Source: Diplodia intermedia (lineage: Eukaryota > Ascomycota > Dothideomycetes > Botryosphaeriales > Botryosphaeriaceae). Taken from it: a DNA stretch of 64,000 nucleotides. Under the pieces are notes generated by a model. It made no database searches. It saw only the letters and a list, made by a program, of their open reading frames with translations, and was not told the DNA's origin. The stretch is from positions 124,001 to 188,000 of the forward strand of contig JAKEKT010000011.1 of NCBI GenBank assembly GCA_021495925.1, in the 5' to 3' direction. Position numbers and translations under genes: made by a program. Positions 11,959-23,384 of this stretch are shown here, piece by piece (the first letter of the stretch is position 1; each line of letters starts with the position of its first letter).

Positions 11959-13737
11959 TTAGCGGATCTGAGTGGAGGGGGCAGTAAGGGCACGCGGCTT
12001 GGCAGACATGACCGAAGTGCCAGCCTTCTTCTCGAAAAGCTTCCAGAACTTGAGGTTCTCGTCAGCCGATGCAGTAGCCAGCGTCTGGCCGTCGGGGCTG
12101 AGGCAGCTGAACAGGATGCGCTGCTCGTGAGCCGGAATCTCAATGTTCTTGACCAAGGTAGGGTAAGACCAGACTGAGAGCGCGTTGTTGGGGAAACCAC
12201 CGGTGCTGACGAGCTCCTTGTAGTGAGTCGCCCACCTGATGCTGGTGACCTGGCTACCCGTGTCGATCGAGTTCAGACGAGCGCCAGTGGTCGAGTTCCA
12301 GAAGTGAATCTGCCTGTCGTTGGATCCGCCGCCGGTAGCGAGAAGGTTCAGCTGCCAAGGGCACCAAGCAAGCGCCTTGACGGCGGCGTGGTGGTTGGTC
12401 TTGGTGTGCTTGGGCTCGTTCAAGCTACGGGCGTCCCAGATGTTGACGAGATTGTCGTTGCCACCGCTCGCAAGCATCTGGCCGTCAGAGCGCCACTCCA
12501 GGCCACAGACCTCATGGCTGTGGCCTGTCAGTTCGGCGACATTGTGGTCAGCGACGCGGACATCGTGGTTGATGATGAGACCAGAACGGTCACCGGTAGA
12601 CAGGAGGTGCTTGTTCCAACCCATGACTCCGACGCGCGACTGATGGCCGTGCATGCTGCGGAGCTTGGTTCCATCCTCAACGTCCCAAATCTGGACCTCG
12701 CCATTGTCGAGGCCTGCAGCAACGTAGGCACCATCACCGCTCCACTTGACTGAAGTGACGTACGTGTCGTCTGCAGTCTCGAAGAGGGAGCTGACCGAGC
12801 CAGAGTCGGCAGACCAAATGTAGACAGCGCGCTCGAGAGCCACAGCAACCTGGTTGCCGGCGGACCAATCAAGAAGGTTGAGGTAGTAGTCGTCGACGAT
12901 GCTGGGGGCATCGAGGACCTTTTCGGGGGCTGAGGCAATGCGGCGGCGAAGCTGGCCGCCGACCGACTTGAGAGGTCGGTTGTACTGGGCACGCAGATCC
13001 ACAGGCTTGGTGGACTGCGGTGCAGCGGGCTTGAACTCGAGAATGCGCGAGCCGATGTTCATGTCGCAGGCTTGAGCAAGAGAGTCCTGGTAGGCGACGG
13101 TCCTGGGCGAAGGCTTCTTGACGGTCTCTTCCTCGTCTTCGTCTTCCAAGTTAACGCGGCCCAGAGCCTGGGTCAGGTCGTCGTCTGTCGCGCTGGAACC
13201 GAAGATGTTGAGGTCGTTGGCAGCAGAGGCCAGCACGGCGGAGCCCTCGGTGGTGCTCTCCCTCGAGGCTGGGCGACTGTTCTCCCCACGCTTGGATATC
13301 CTCGCTACGTTGACGTTGTCGATGGCCTCGGTGGTGAGGCGCTGGGGGATGAAGCGGTCGGTGGGGTTGCGAGGCACGCGGAGGGTCGACTTCTGCGGGC
13401 GCGACTTGACGGACGAAGAGGGCTTTTTGTTCTTCTTGCCAGCAGTAGTAGTGGCCGGGGTGGGGTTACCGGATCCCGTAAGCACGAAGTCGGAGATGCC
13501 AAGGTCAATCTTCTTGCTCTTGGGGGAGTCGCGGGCGATGTTGGACTTGGGGACGTTGGACGTCTGGCGGCTCCGCGACGACGAGGCAAGCGGCGAGGGG
13601 ATATGGATGGACTCGTGTTTGTCTTCCTGCAAGACCAGCTTGCGGATGGGAGTCTGGGGCGAATCGTTGCGGGCGCGGGTCTGTCTCTTGATGCCAACCG
13701 GAGTAGAGGGTGAGCTCATAACCAGGGGACAGGCCAT
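11959..13737 (-). CDS. CDC20: Cdc20/Slp1 activator of the anaphase-promoting complex
   Basis: Cdc20 is the mitotic APC/C co-activator and target of the spindle checkpoint (family knowledge). One uninterrupted frame gives 592 residues. The N-terminal half is basic and disordered and contains the C-box DRFIPQR near residue 127 and a Mad2-interaction-like segment RILEFKPAAP near residue 240. Seven WD40 blades follow, with signatures NLLDWS, ERAVYIWSADSG, VTSVKWSGDG, STGDRSGLI, HEVCGLEWR, GNDNLVNIWDAR and ASADENLKFWK. The protein ends in the Ile-Arg tail (TQIR) used to dock on the APC/C. Two in-frame ATGs lie seven codons apart; the second (MSSPSTPVG) could be the true start. Cdh1 is less likely because of the Mad2-type segment and overall match to Slp1. 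Confidence 0.95.
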   Translation of the reverse strand: MACPLVMSSPSTPVGIKRQTRARNDSPQTPIRKLVLQEDKHESIHIPSPLASSSRSRQTSNVPKSNIARDSPKSKKIDLGISDFVLTGSGNPTPATTTAGKKNKKPSSSVKSRPQKSTLRVPRNPTDRFIPQRLTTEAIDNVNVARISKRGENSRPASRESTTEGSAVLASAANDLNIFGSSATDDDLTQALGRVNLEDEDEEETVKKPSPRTVAYQDSLAQACDMNIGSRILEFKPAAPQSTKPVDLRAQYNRPLKSVGGQLRRRIASAPEKVLDAPSIVDDYYLNLLDWSAGNQVAVALERAVYIWSADSGSVSSLFETADDTYVTSVKWSGDGAYVAAGLDNGEVQIWDVEDGTKLRSMHGHQSRVGVMGWNKHLLSTGDRSGLIINHDVRVADHNVAELTGHSHEVCGLEWRSDGQMLASGGNDNLVNIWDARSLNEPKHTKTNHHAAVKALAWCPWQLNLLATGGGSNDRQIHFWNSTTGARLNSIDTGSQVTSIRWATHYKELVSTGGFPNNALSVWSYPTLVKNIEIPAHEQRILFSCLSPDGQTLATASADENLKFWKLFEKKAGTSVMSAKPRALTAPSTQIR

Positions 13738-15442
13738 GGCGGATTAGGTGGTAAATCGGATAAGTTTTGGTGTTTGTGGTATGCTGGTGTGAGAATGCAA
13801 ACGCTCAATGATGCAGGGAGGAGTTTGAAAGGTAACAGTTGGATGGTGGTGGGAGAGGGCGAGCGACGGCGGGCGTTTTTATTTCGCCCTTTAGGGAACT
13901 CTGTTTGGCAGTTGGCGCAGCAACGTCGACTGGCCCCTGCATCGACGGTCGCGCGGGCAAGCGCGGCCCGATGACGGAGGTCACGTGCACACCAGGCATG
14001 GAGGAAGAGCCTCCGCATGCGCCTTCGTCCTCATGGAACTCCGCAATGAAAGCGAATGCGAGGCATGTCGAGTGCGCTGGGACGGTTGCACCTGCCGCGC
14101 CGCACGCCGCACGCCGACGCCGTAGCCAATGCTGCAAAAAGGCGCATGCAGCTAGCTCAACCCTCGGCCCTATATGCTGCCTTTACATCCGGACAAGTGC
14201 TTCATCACTGCGCTTTTTCCTGTTTCGCACTTTGCACCGTCGCTGTTCCACCTTGCAATCGTCGTTGCGAAGAGAAGGCGGCACGAGCGCCAACAGTGAC
14301 CCCGGCCAAGGGGGAGGCAACCCCTTCGGCCATTCCGCCGTGTGGGTTGCCGCTGCCGCCCACTCTCTACCCACCCGTGCCAACAGGCGCCATGCAGACG
14401 CCCTGCAACGGGCAAAATCGTCGTTGTCTCGCCGATATAGGATGCGATTGTCAGTCATCGGATTCCACCATGTGCTCTGTATGTCCGACTGCGCACAGGC
14501 CGTGCCGGGAGTACATGACCAACCTCTTACGGGAGCCGTGTTAATGCTAAGCTAGCTCTTGTCCAAAGCTTGTTTGAGCCCAGCCTCGTCATGCTCGGCT
14601 TCTCTCGGTGATTTGAGCCATGCCGGTGGGACGTCGAGGAAAACCATATAAAGCACAGCTGCTGCACGCCCACGCTGAAGCTGTCACGGTCCCGCAACCC
14701 AGCCCGTTGTCGCAACCCCACCAACCCCTTCAAATCCCGGAGATCCCTAGTATTGCAGCTATGTACATACAGCCGTATATGGAAGATTACATGTGTTGCC
14801 AGCTCAAGTCCCCTTCCTCCTCCTTCACACAACAAAGCCGCCATGCACCAAGAGTCCAGCTTCCACCGTGTGGTGTTTGGCGCTGCCCTAGACACGTCCA
14901 AAGCAAACGAGATGGAGAGGACTGTCCGTCGTCACTAACCACGAGAGACGACTGCCGCGAGGTATAGGCGTTGAGGTCCCCAATCAGCTTTTTCGAGGAC
15001 CGTGAGCGACATCGGTTGGAGTTGACGACGCCCACATATATCTCTTAAGACAAAATTCCCTCTACACCTCATGGAGAGTTTCTGGTTTAGTATTCGCGAT
15101 ATGGCTTGCGCCGATCGGGCGCTGGTTCCAGCCGGAAAAGTACAGCCCACCCAGCTAGCCGACAACGTCTCCAAAAGGAAATACCGCGGAAGGACAAACT
15201 TCAACGTGCCATTTCTCATGGGATTGAGATCCTCGGTTGCAACGGCAAAGGCCGAAAGGAGCTCGGAGTTGGACAACGAAAGACCCGCCCAAGGAACACT
15301 CGCGTAGGCGACAACCAGGCCAGGCCCAAGAGTTGGTCCTCAAAACTCGGACAAGGAAGCAGCGGGCTATCCCGGTCGCGCAAAGTTCCGCACGGACTGA
15401 AGCTCAATCCTCTCCCGCATTTTCCCAGGAGCTCTCACGCTG
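13738..15442. promoter_or_regulatory. CDC20 upstream region and 3' flank of the Zn2Cys6 gene
   Basis: 1.7 kb upstream of CDC20. An E-box core TCACGTG lies at 13981-13987, about 245 bases before the CDC20 start. Open frames here overlap in several frames without domains and I treat them as chance. No RNA gene was recognised. Confidence 0.45.
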
Positions 15443-17981
15443 CTATTGATGCTGGTACGGGTATGCCACATTTGGGTGATATCCGGGAGGATAGCCCGAT
15501 GGACCGCCCATATTGGGAGGCTGCTGAGGGACCGGCCACTGTTGCGGTTCATGTTGCATGTACTCGTCGTAGGGAAGTACACTCTTATCCCACACATCCT
15601 ACCCCCTGTCAGTGACAACCCCTCAGAAAGATGGGACAAATCGCCAACTCACCCAGTTTATATCAAACGGTGGCATCTCCAACATGCCTTCGAGGGGAAG
15701 AGGATCGACAGGAGCTACGCTGTATCCTTGTGTGACTACTGGTGCTGCTGTCTGCGTAGGCAAGTACGCCATCCTAGTGTCGTTGGATGGGACGACGGGA
15801 GGCTGACTGTACTGCTGAGGAAGTGTAGCGACTGCACGCGTTAACGAGTTGCTCGTACAACGATCTCGAACCGGGTACATACATTGTTGAGGCATCTTCG
15901 TGTCTCCGCATTCCTCCTGCATACCAAACTCTGCCGGAGTTGCCCTCAACTTTGCCAGGATGTGACGGAAAGCTCTGGCAGCTTTTTTGGTGTCACTTGC
16001 ATCAATCAAGTTGTCACCGTAAGAATCCCAGATGTGCGTCGCGTTCTCCAGAGCCCCGAACATATCTAGACACGAGAACGGCCCCTCGCAATAGCTGTCC
16101 GGATCCTGGATCTTCTTTTCACGATTCAAGTTGATCTCCAGGCAAAGTAACATGGCGGCGAGGAGGAAGTCGTGGCTTGTCAAAGATCCGTAATACCAAC
16201 GACAGCGCACCAAAAGACCTCCCGGTTGGCATGCCTGGAAGATCATGGCCTGAAGCTGAAGCAGTGCCAAAGAAGCCTCCAGGCACGCTTTTCTCGAATG
16301 TTCATAACGGGGATCATTGTGCGCCTTCGCCAAATACGTGCGGTGCAGAACACAGCGCGTTTTTTGATACAGGAGTTCCAAGTTCAACCGGTTCATGATG
16401 ACCTCTGGCGTCTCACCTCCCGATTCCTCCAAAGGCTTCATTTTATAAGCCAATGGCATTTCCGAGTGGATTTCTTCCAGTTTTTGATCTAGGTCCATGA
16501 TCTCAGGGTAGGTTGGCGGTGTGACCGAGTGTGCCGCATCAGCTGCAGGGGCAAAGACAGAGAGAAGCTTTGCCTTTTCAATCGTGTACAAAATGATGGT
16601 CAGCTCAGAGTCGGGCCTCTCCGGCGGCAAGTCCGTCATGTCTGGCGACAGGTCTTCACTGTGCAGGTTGCGGGGCAACCTTGTGTCACTCTGGAATCCT
16701 CGAGCTATCGAAGGCATGCCCAGAGAGAAGCCCAGGAGAACATCCAATCCGTAAATGAGGTACCAAGTCCGTCTTCGCATCTCTCCATGGAACGGACTGA
16801 TGCCATAGTGGCTCGGATCTCTGTGATAACCCATTCTCAGGGCTATCCGAATGACGGTCCCGAAGATGTGCCAAACATCCGTTGGATTCCCTCCACCCCC
16901 ACTGCCGGAAAGGAATTCGGCTGCGGCATAGAGCATCACCGTCTCCAATGACCACGGCTTCGGTCTGGAAAAGTCTCCGAGCACTGCGGCAGACGCACAG
17001 AGATCGTGGTATCGCGCCGCCTGCTTGAAGACTGCTTCTGGTGATTGAGGATGCATTCCGCTGGCCGGCACGCGTAAAGAGAAGATGGAGGACAGACATA
17101 GAATGCCGTATATGAGGGCAATCCAGATGGCTGGCGCCGCCGACGGGTTCTGCCAGTGCCGCTCATACTCAAGCCGGAACGACGGCTCATGGAACATAAT
17201 TGAGGTTGGATCTCCACCTCGAAGGTAGTGGAACACAAGCCTGTCGACGTCGGCCTTCGGGGGCAGGTTCTGCAGGAGTTCTTTCTTGCTCAATGGCTTG
17301 GGCGAGCCGACGATGAGGGTGTAGCGGTGGGGGAGCTCGGAGTCAACCTCGCTGTCGGGCTTCTCGGACTCCTGCTCTTCTTCTTCCTCCAGCGCCAGGA
17401 AGCTCTTCACTTCTTTGATCTGTTGGCAGATTAGCCTCGCGCTCGGGCCCTCGGGCATGTGTAGGGAGGCTTACATCGTTCAGGACGGCCATCCAGTGGG
17501 AGCCGCCCATGTAGGTGGTTTCCTCATCGCTGATCTTTAGGGCGCCGAAAGCGCTAGGGAAGCTGAGATCGTCGTCGCCGGAGCTAGAGTGAGTCTTCGG
17601 GCCGTCGGAGGCGGTAGGGTGTTCAGGGGAGGGCTGATCGGGAGTAGGCAGACGGCGCGAGGAGGATTGCTGAGGGTCCTGAGGGTTGAGGGCTAGCGTG
17701 CGGGGGTCCTTGCCGTTCATCAGATCGACAACGAGGCTCTCGAGGTGGCGGATGCGGCCGCGCATGTCCTTGGCCTTGCGCGTGCGGTCCTTGGGCGGGG
17801 GCGGCACATAGGTGCAGTGAGGCTCGCGCGAACGCTTCACACACTGGTCGCAGGCCGGATGCTGGCGGTTGCATTTGAGCTTGCCTTGGCGGCACGGAAT
17901 GCATGATAGCTGCGGGCGCACCCGCGTCACCTTGGTGGGCGGCGGCTCGAAGTGCAGGATGCGAGCGGTGTCGTCGCCCAT
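15443..17981 (-). CDS. Zn2Cys6 binuclear-cluster transcription factor
   Basis: This is a fungal DNA-binding regulator of unknown target. Three exons join in frame: 17981-17475, 17419-15653 and 15598-15443, giving 809 residues. The Zn2Cys6 cluster at about residues 26-55 reads CIPCRQGKLKC then CDQCVKRSREPHC, spacing CX2CX6CX6CX2CX8C, followed by a basic linker and a short coiled coil (MRGRIRHLESLVVDL). The fungal-specific factor domain (PF04082 type) is around residues 220-450, with LRMGYHRDPSHYG and RRRTWYLIYGLDV. The last exon completes the motif DINWDVWDK and a Pro/Gln/Tyr-rich tail ending at a TAG. A further 51-base stretch, 15832-15882, looks like an intron of length 3n and may be spliced out, shortening the protein by 17 residues. 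It is divergent from a LaeA-like methyltransferase. Confidence 0.88.
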
Positions 17982-18367
17982 AGTAACCTCCTTAGCCGAA
18001 TGGAACGAACGGGAGGCGCGATTGACTCCGAGCGGCGCCCTCGGCTCGATAGGCGACGCAACTCTCTCCACACGGGACAGGAAACAGGCTCGTGCAAGGG
18101 AAGCGCAATATCGAGGGCGGCGAGGCCAAGGTTGTTCCCGTCCTGGCGTTGTGAGAATAAGCGGCGCGCGGATCGGGCTGCGCGTTTCCACGTGCACGCC
18201 ATGACGCCCGTTCCCTCTCCGCCCGCATATCGAGCACCTCCGCCTGGTCGCTTGCGGCCGCCGCTAACTGCGCCGCCCGTCCAGCGCCTGTCGCCGCGCC
18301 CTCCACATGCTGTCCCTCGCCGCGTCCATCTCTGCCGACATGTTGCGCCCGCCCGCATCCGCTCCAC
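17982..18367. promoter_or_regulatory. Shared divergent promoter of the Zn2Cys6 factor and LaeA-like methyltransferase
   Basis: 386 bases lie between the two outward-facing start codons. A CACGTG palindrome is at 18189-18194, near the middle. With this spacing the two genes very likely share regulatory sites, so the transcription factor could regulate its neighbour or itself. That is inference from layout. Confidence 0.6.
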
Positions 18368-19646
18368 ATGTCTGCGTCGCCGACAAGATCGAGCTCCCCG
18401 CACGCGGGCTCCCATGCCGCCCACTCGGCACACGAAACCGTCCCTGAGCCCGCCCTGCCGCCTTCCTCGTCGCTGCCCGAGCCCCTGCAGCACCACCTCG
18501 CCGGCGCGGCGCTCGACCAGCCCGCCGGGCTCCAGTTGCCAAGCTATGCATACCAGCTCGATGTCGACAGCGCATCCGGCAGCAGTAACGACCATGTCCG
18601 CTCCGACGCCGATTCCGCCCTGGGCGAGTCGGATGCCGGCTCGACAACGACCTCGCTCAACTCCGAGGTTGTGAATTACCGCTACGAGCATGGCCGTCGC
18701 TACCACGCGTTCAAAGAAGGCGCCTACTGGTTGCCCAATGACGAAGACGAAGCGGACCGCCTCGACCTTCAACACCATGTCTGGCGCCTGTCTCTTGACG
18801 GCGCCCTACACGCCGCCCCGGTTCCGCCCAATGTGCAGGATGTCCTGGATGTCGGGACCGGCTCTGGAGTGTGGGCCATAGAGTTTGCCGACGAGAATCC
18901 CTCCGCTCAGGTCATAGGCACTGATCTATCTGCCATCCAGCCCGAATGGGTACGCGGATCCTCCGGTCCCACTGGGCGTGGCTGACTTGCTATAGGTGCC
19001 TCCGAACGTGACCTTTCTTGTTGACGATGCTGAGAGCGACTGGGACTTTGACGGCAGGAAATTCGACTTCATACATGCTCGAATGCTCTGTCTTGGCATG
19101 CACAACTGGCAGCGCTTCATCGAACAGTGCTACCGGCACTTGAAGCCGGGAGGTTGGCTGGAGTTACAAGAGGGACAACTCCCCACGAGATGCGATGATG
19201 ACAGCGTGACGAAGGACGATCCACTGCAGAAGTGGGCGATTTTGGTGCATGAGGCAGCCGCCAAATGCGGCATTGACACTATGGCCAGCGACAAGTTTCC
19301 GCAGCAGTTGAGGGACCAGGGCTTTGAGACAATAACCGAGCAAGTCGTGAAATGGGCGGTCGGGGCCTGGCCGAAAGGTCAGAAGCAGAAGATGCTTGGC
19401 CGGTGGACGCTCGAAAACTTGGGCCGGGGCCTCCAGGGAATAAGCGTGGCGCTCTTGACCAAGGTTCTTGGCTGGTCGAAAGAAGAAGTTGACCTCTTCC
19501 TCATCGATGTGCGGCAGAACATGGGTGATCGTAAGAGGCATTTTTACTGGCAGATGTGAGGGTCAATGGCAGGTTCATACAAATGTCGCTGACGGCGTCC
19601 TAGGACTGTCCACTACGCTCAGAAACCGTACGGAGATGATTCCTAA
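18368..19646 (+). CDS. LaeA-like SAM-dependent methyltransferase
   Basis: This is a class I methyltransferase of the LaeA/UMTA-like fungal family, some members of which control secondary metabolism and development; substrates are mostly unknown (family knowledge). Three exons join in frame: 18368-18949, 18996-19555 and 19604-19646, giving 394 residues. An N-terminal region of about 100 residues is rich in Ser, Ala and Pro. Then comes YRYEHGRRYHAFKEGAYWLPND, typical of the family entry, motif I VLDVGTGSGVWAIEFADE near residues 158-175, the acidic loop IGTDLSAIQPEW, FDFIHARML, and LKPGGWLELQE. The small third exon adds TVHYAQKPYGDDS, matching the usual VVYGQKP end; the frame without splicing stops earlier at a TGA. 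It is probably a LaeA paralogue rather than LaeA itself, but this needs a tree. Confidence 0.85.
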
Positions 19647-21377
19647 GGGCATAGGGGTGGATGTCAGCGCAGAAAATTTCTTGTGAGTATATGGGAGCTT
19701 ACGTAGAGAGAAACAGCCGCGCGGGTGTAGAAGCGTTTTTTGACAGCCTTCGATCTAGGTGGGTGTTCACCTATATACCCGCTTGCACTCCCTGGAGGAG
19801 AGTGACAGAGTCAGACCCGCGGAGCACTTCAGTTGGTCCTACCACTTGGGCCATTTCTGTCGGCATCATTGCCTCGCTTGCTCTTCGCTTGCTGAACTAA
19901 GGACCTACGGACGTAGCTTAGCCAATGGCTTTACGAAGTGCGGACGCCACCAATGTTCGGTATGCTTCCGCTATCGGCACCGTTGCGACAGCAAGGGTTA
20001 TCGTTCAAAATTGCCCCACCACGGAAGCATTCTTTAGTCTACGAGGTTGCTTCGCTTCGCATTGCAACGCAATTGAAGGAACACCTCCGTCGTATACCTT
20101 AATCCTTGTCGTTTAGTTCCTTTTTTGAAATGTCCTGATTGCTTTAGTTTATAACGATCTTATCTCGTGCATGCATCCTTTTTTTTTCTATTAATTGACG
20201 GTTCCTGTATTATCAATAATAGTCGCTCCCATGTTCCTTACACCCATATGATCCATCCGATATACCCCATGATTGTTCTCTGCACGCACGTCGTGGACGC
20301 TTCGGTGTACTTCAAGGCAGTTTGGCAGGCAGTGTCACAGTCAGATACATGGATCAAGCTTATAGAGTGTTGTGTCTGCATCTTCAAAACATCTAAGTTT
20401 GGCCCATTTGTGGGCGGTCCAATCGGAATTTTGCTATGTAGACTAAGCCGCAAATTGCCCGTTCTAGTAAGAGTTAGTATTTCTTTTCCCTCTTTGTGAC
20501 GAGCCTTTCTCTTCTGTTCCAAACTACAAATTCCCACTCAAGATTTGGCGTTCTATTGAGTGTATGGCGTTTCACTTCGAACATAGGTGAAGAGGAGTAG
20601 CTGTTTCGCCCGGAATAATCTCTAACGCGTACCATCTTTCCTCGTCAAACTTTGAGTTACCGCTGTCTGCCTAAAGACACAGGGAGTACAGTCTTCGACG
20701 CGTGCAATGGATCTTAGAATGATACGGGGGATGCCAGACTTGTGTGGACCAGAGAGGAGTGCCCCCAGCTCTGAAACAATATTCTCGATGCTCAGAGATC
20801 TTGCGTCATGCAGGCAGCTGTTGACGGTTACCTACAGGAAGTTCACGTACGTCATAGAGCGACTACCATTCACCATCACTATGTGCGTGAAAGGAGACAC
20901 TTTGTGGAAGAAGCCACGAAGATCAAGTGAAACCGCGGGATGGTTTTGCCAGGCTGTCAAAAGCCATGGTCTTGGTCAAGACTGGGCAGCATGAAGACGA
21001 ATGTTCCAGAACCCTAACCGAATTGGGAAGTTGTCGGCATCATCGGCTCTCTGCAGACACGCAGGTGACATCGTGGCAACGGATAGGCACAGTCGTCCGC
21101 TCAAACATGTCAACGGGCGTAGACGCGGTGTGTTGATGGAAGGAGCAAAGGAGATGGTAGCATTGTCCAGACTGGGGGAGATGGAGCTCCGGGGCGCTAT
21201 TCCGGACCGGGGCGATAAGGGCCGAGGGACTGGCGATAAGGCCCGAGCTCTGGTGCGGAATCCGGGGTGCCAGGGTGCCAGGGTGCTGCTGCGGGAGGTA
21301 TAACAACGCCGCTCCCTCTCGTGCCCTTCGCCGCTCACCTGGTACCTCGCGTTCCCTGGCCATTGCTCTCTGCGATC
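19647..21377. other. Intergenic region with AT-richer core
   Basis: 1.7 kb between the methyltransferase stop and the F-box start. The stretch 20100-20560 is clearly richer in A and T than its neighbours, with poly-T and TATCAATAATA-like sequence. Near 21275-21290 an 8-base unit (GTGCCAGG) is repeated in tandem. No gene, transposon end or tRNA was recognised. Confidence 0.4.
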
Positions 21378-23384
21378 ATGGATTCGCTCCCGGACGAGCT
21401 CATTCTCCACGTCGCAACTTGCAAGTGAATCCCCACCCTCCTGCTGCCCCGCGCGGCGTTGAGCTGACGAAGCAGTCCAGTCCTCGAGCCCCTTGACATC
21501 ATCAACCTTCAGTCCGTGTCGCGCCGCTTCCTCCGCGTCTTCCGAGATGATCGGCTGTGGAAGGCGACATGCTACCAGCACTCCCGCGCCGAGGCCATCC
21601 GCCGCCGCCAGCAGCTCCTCTCGCACATGACGCCTCACATGGCCGAGCTTGCCAGTGCTGTGCAAGAGAGGAGGTCGGCCTCGGGCGTGCACAATGCAGA
21701 TGCCCCCAACGCCGAAATGGTTGCCCACAGGCTGGCTGTTGCTCAGCGCGAACGCGCCTTTGCCAGCTGGGATCCCTCGTACCCGGGCGAGAAGATCAGC
21801 TTCTACGAGGAGTTCATTGCGAGGCATGCTCCTGTTCAGATGAGCTGGTTGCAGCAGGCACACAATGGCTCGGGCGACCAGAAGGAGCCTGCTGAGGCAA
21901 CCGGCCTTGGCGTCTACTTCGACGAGGGCACCCAGATGGCCGACAAGGTTTTTGCGCCGCTGGATGACGGCAGCATCGGCGTCTGGGACATCAACGCCGG
22001 GGAAAGAAGTGGATCTGATACCAAGCAAGGCGCCATGGTTGACAGGACCGAGCCAGGACTCTTGGCGGGACATGCACCCCTCTCGGAAAGCAAGGCTATC
22101 ATGACGGAAACAGGCGCGGTGGAATGCGTGAGCATCGACAACAGGCAGAGCAAAGGCTACTTCGCCGTCCTCAATGTCCTCAAAGAGGTCGACCTCGATA
22201 CACTCCAAGTCATCTCTGAATCGAAGTACCCATTTCCCATCACGACCCTGTCAGAAGCACGCCACCCCACCCCGGTCACCGTGGGCACCAACATGACGAT
22301 TCATCTCCATGACCCGCGCCAGCAGCAGTCTGTAGATGATTGCAACCTGCCAGTCCGCTGTGAGCTGATTGCAGGAACCCCGCCGAAACACAGCTTCAGT
22401 GATGTCCTGCTCGGAAACGTCCCTCAGAAACACGGTGCACTCTCCCAGCCCGGCCCGCTGTCCATTCTGCACTTACCTGACCGCGAATGGGATGGAAACG
22501 GGGACATATGGGTAGCTGGCCGTTTCACCAGCCTTCTGAACTACGACAGACGTTTCTTCCCGCGCCTTCGGGGCACCGTCCACTCTGGCGCTCGCCTGTC
22601 TTCCATGGCACTCATCCACCACCCTTTCATCCCGCGCAACCTTGGTTTCCACAGCATGTACTTGGACAACACACCGCACAAGGATCCGTCCGTCACCGGA
22701 CATACCATAATCGCAGCTGGTGAATACAAAGGCAAAGGTGCCCTTGAGCTCTTCGGCCTCTCGCCTGACCCGCGCCACACCATCCTCTCCAGCGATACCG
22801 GCTCCGCGGTCCGCAACCGTGGTGCCTGCATTCAGAATAGGCAGACGGCCTCATCTTCAAAGCTTCTCAGCGTGACCACGCATGGCGCACGCCTCGTGTA
22901 CAGCGATGGTGACGGCAACGTCAAGTGGATGGAGCGCGACGGGTTTACACCTATCCGGTCGTTCAACATTAACCCCGATCGCTCAGGCTCGTCTAGCCAT
23001 GCACAGGTCGAGACGGACGACGGCCCCTTTGACGTTGGCACCCTCTTCTCGGCACCATCCCAGCAGCATGGCGAGGGCGACATTGTCCAGAAGCTCGTTC
23101 CTACGCTCTGCCGCAGCTCCGTGGACAGCGCGCATGACGCCGAGCTCAACAAAGACAATCTTGTCGTCTGGACGGGCGACGGGCGCATCGGCCTCCTGGG
23201 CTTCGGAACGCGTCCGCTGTTTGAGCAGGGTGACTTTGAGGAGAAGGTGGAGAGTGCGGAGGAGCTGGCGAAGCGGAGGAGGGAGCACGAGTACGGCCGG
23301 ACTATGAGGCGGGCATTGGAGAAGCAGGCAGCAGATGTGCGATTCGTCAGGGGGCTGGGCCTAGGGAGTGGGAGCACTTGGTGA
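21378..23384 (+). CDS. F-box protein with WD40-like C-terminal region
   Basis: This is probably a substrate adaptor of an SCF ubiquitin ligase. Two exons join in frame: 21378-21424 and 21476-23384, giving 651 residues. The F-box occupies the first 45 residues: MDSLPDELILHV, then LEPLDIINLQSVSRRFLRV and DDRLWK. The first exon is only 47 bases and holds the start of the F-box, so it would be missed by single-frame prediction. The rest contains weak WD40-type segments such as DDGSIGVWDINAG near residue 170, MTIHLHDPRQQ, and NLVVWTGDGRIGLLGFGTRP near the C-terminus. No substrate can be named. Acceptor choice for the first intron is inferred from the F-box match; another AG lies five bases downstream but breaks the frame. 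Confidence 0.82.

Noticed and set aside
13072..13747. Plus-strand frames of about 210 residues opposite CDC20
   Set aside because: Shadow of the disordered N-terminal half of CDC20; the minus-strand gene is beyond doubt.
20100..20560. AT-rich patch as a possible degraded transposon
   Set aside because: No terminal repeats, no reverse transcriptase or transposase fragments, and no clear excess of RIP-type changes.
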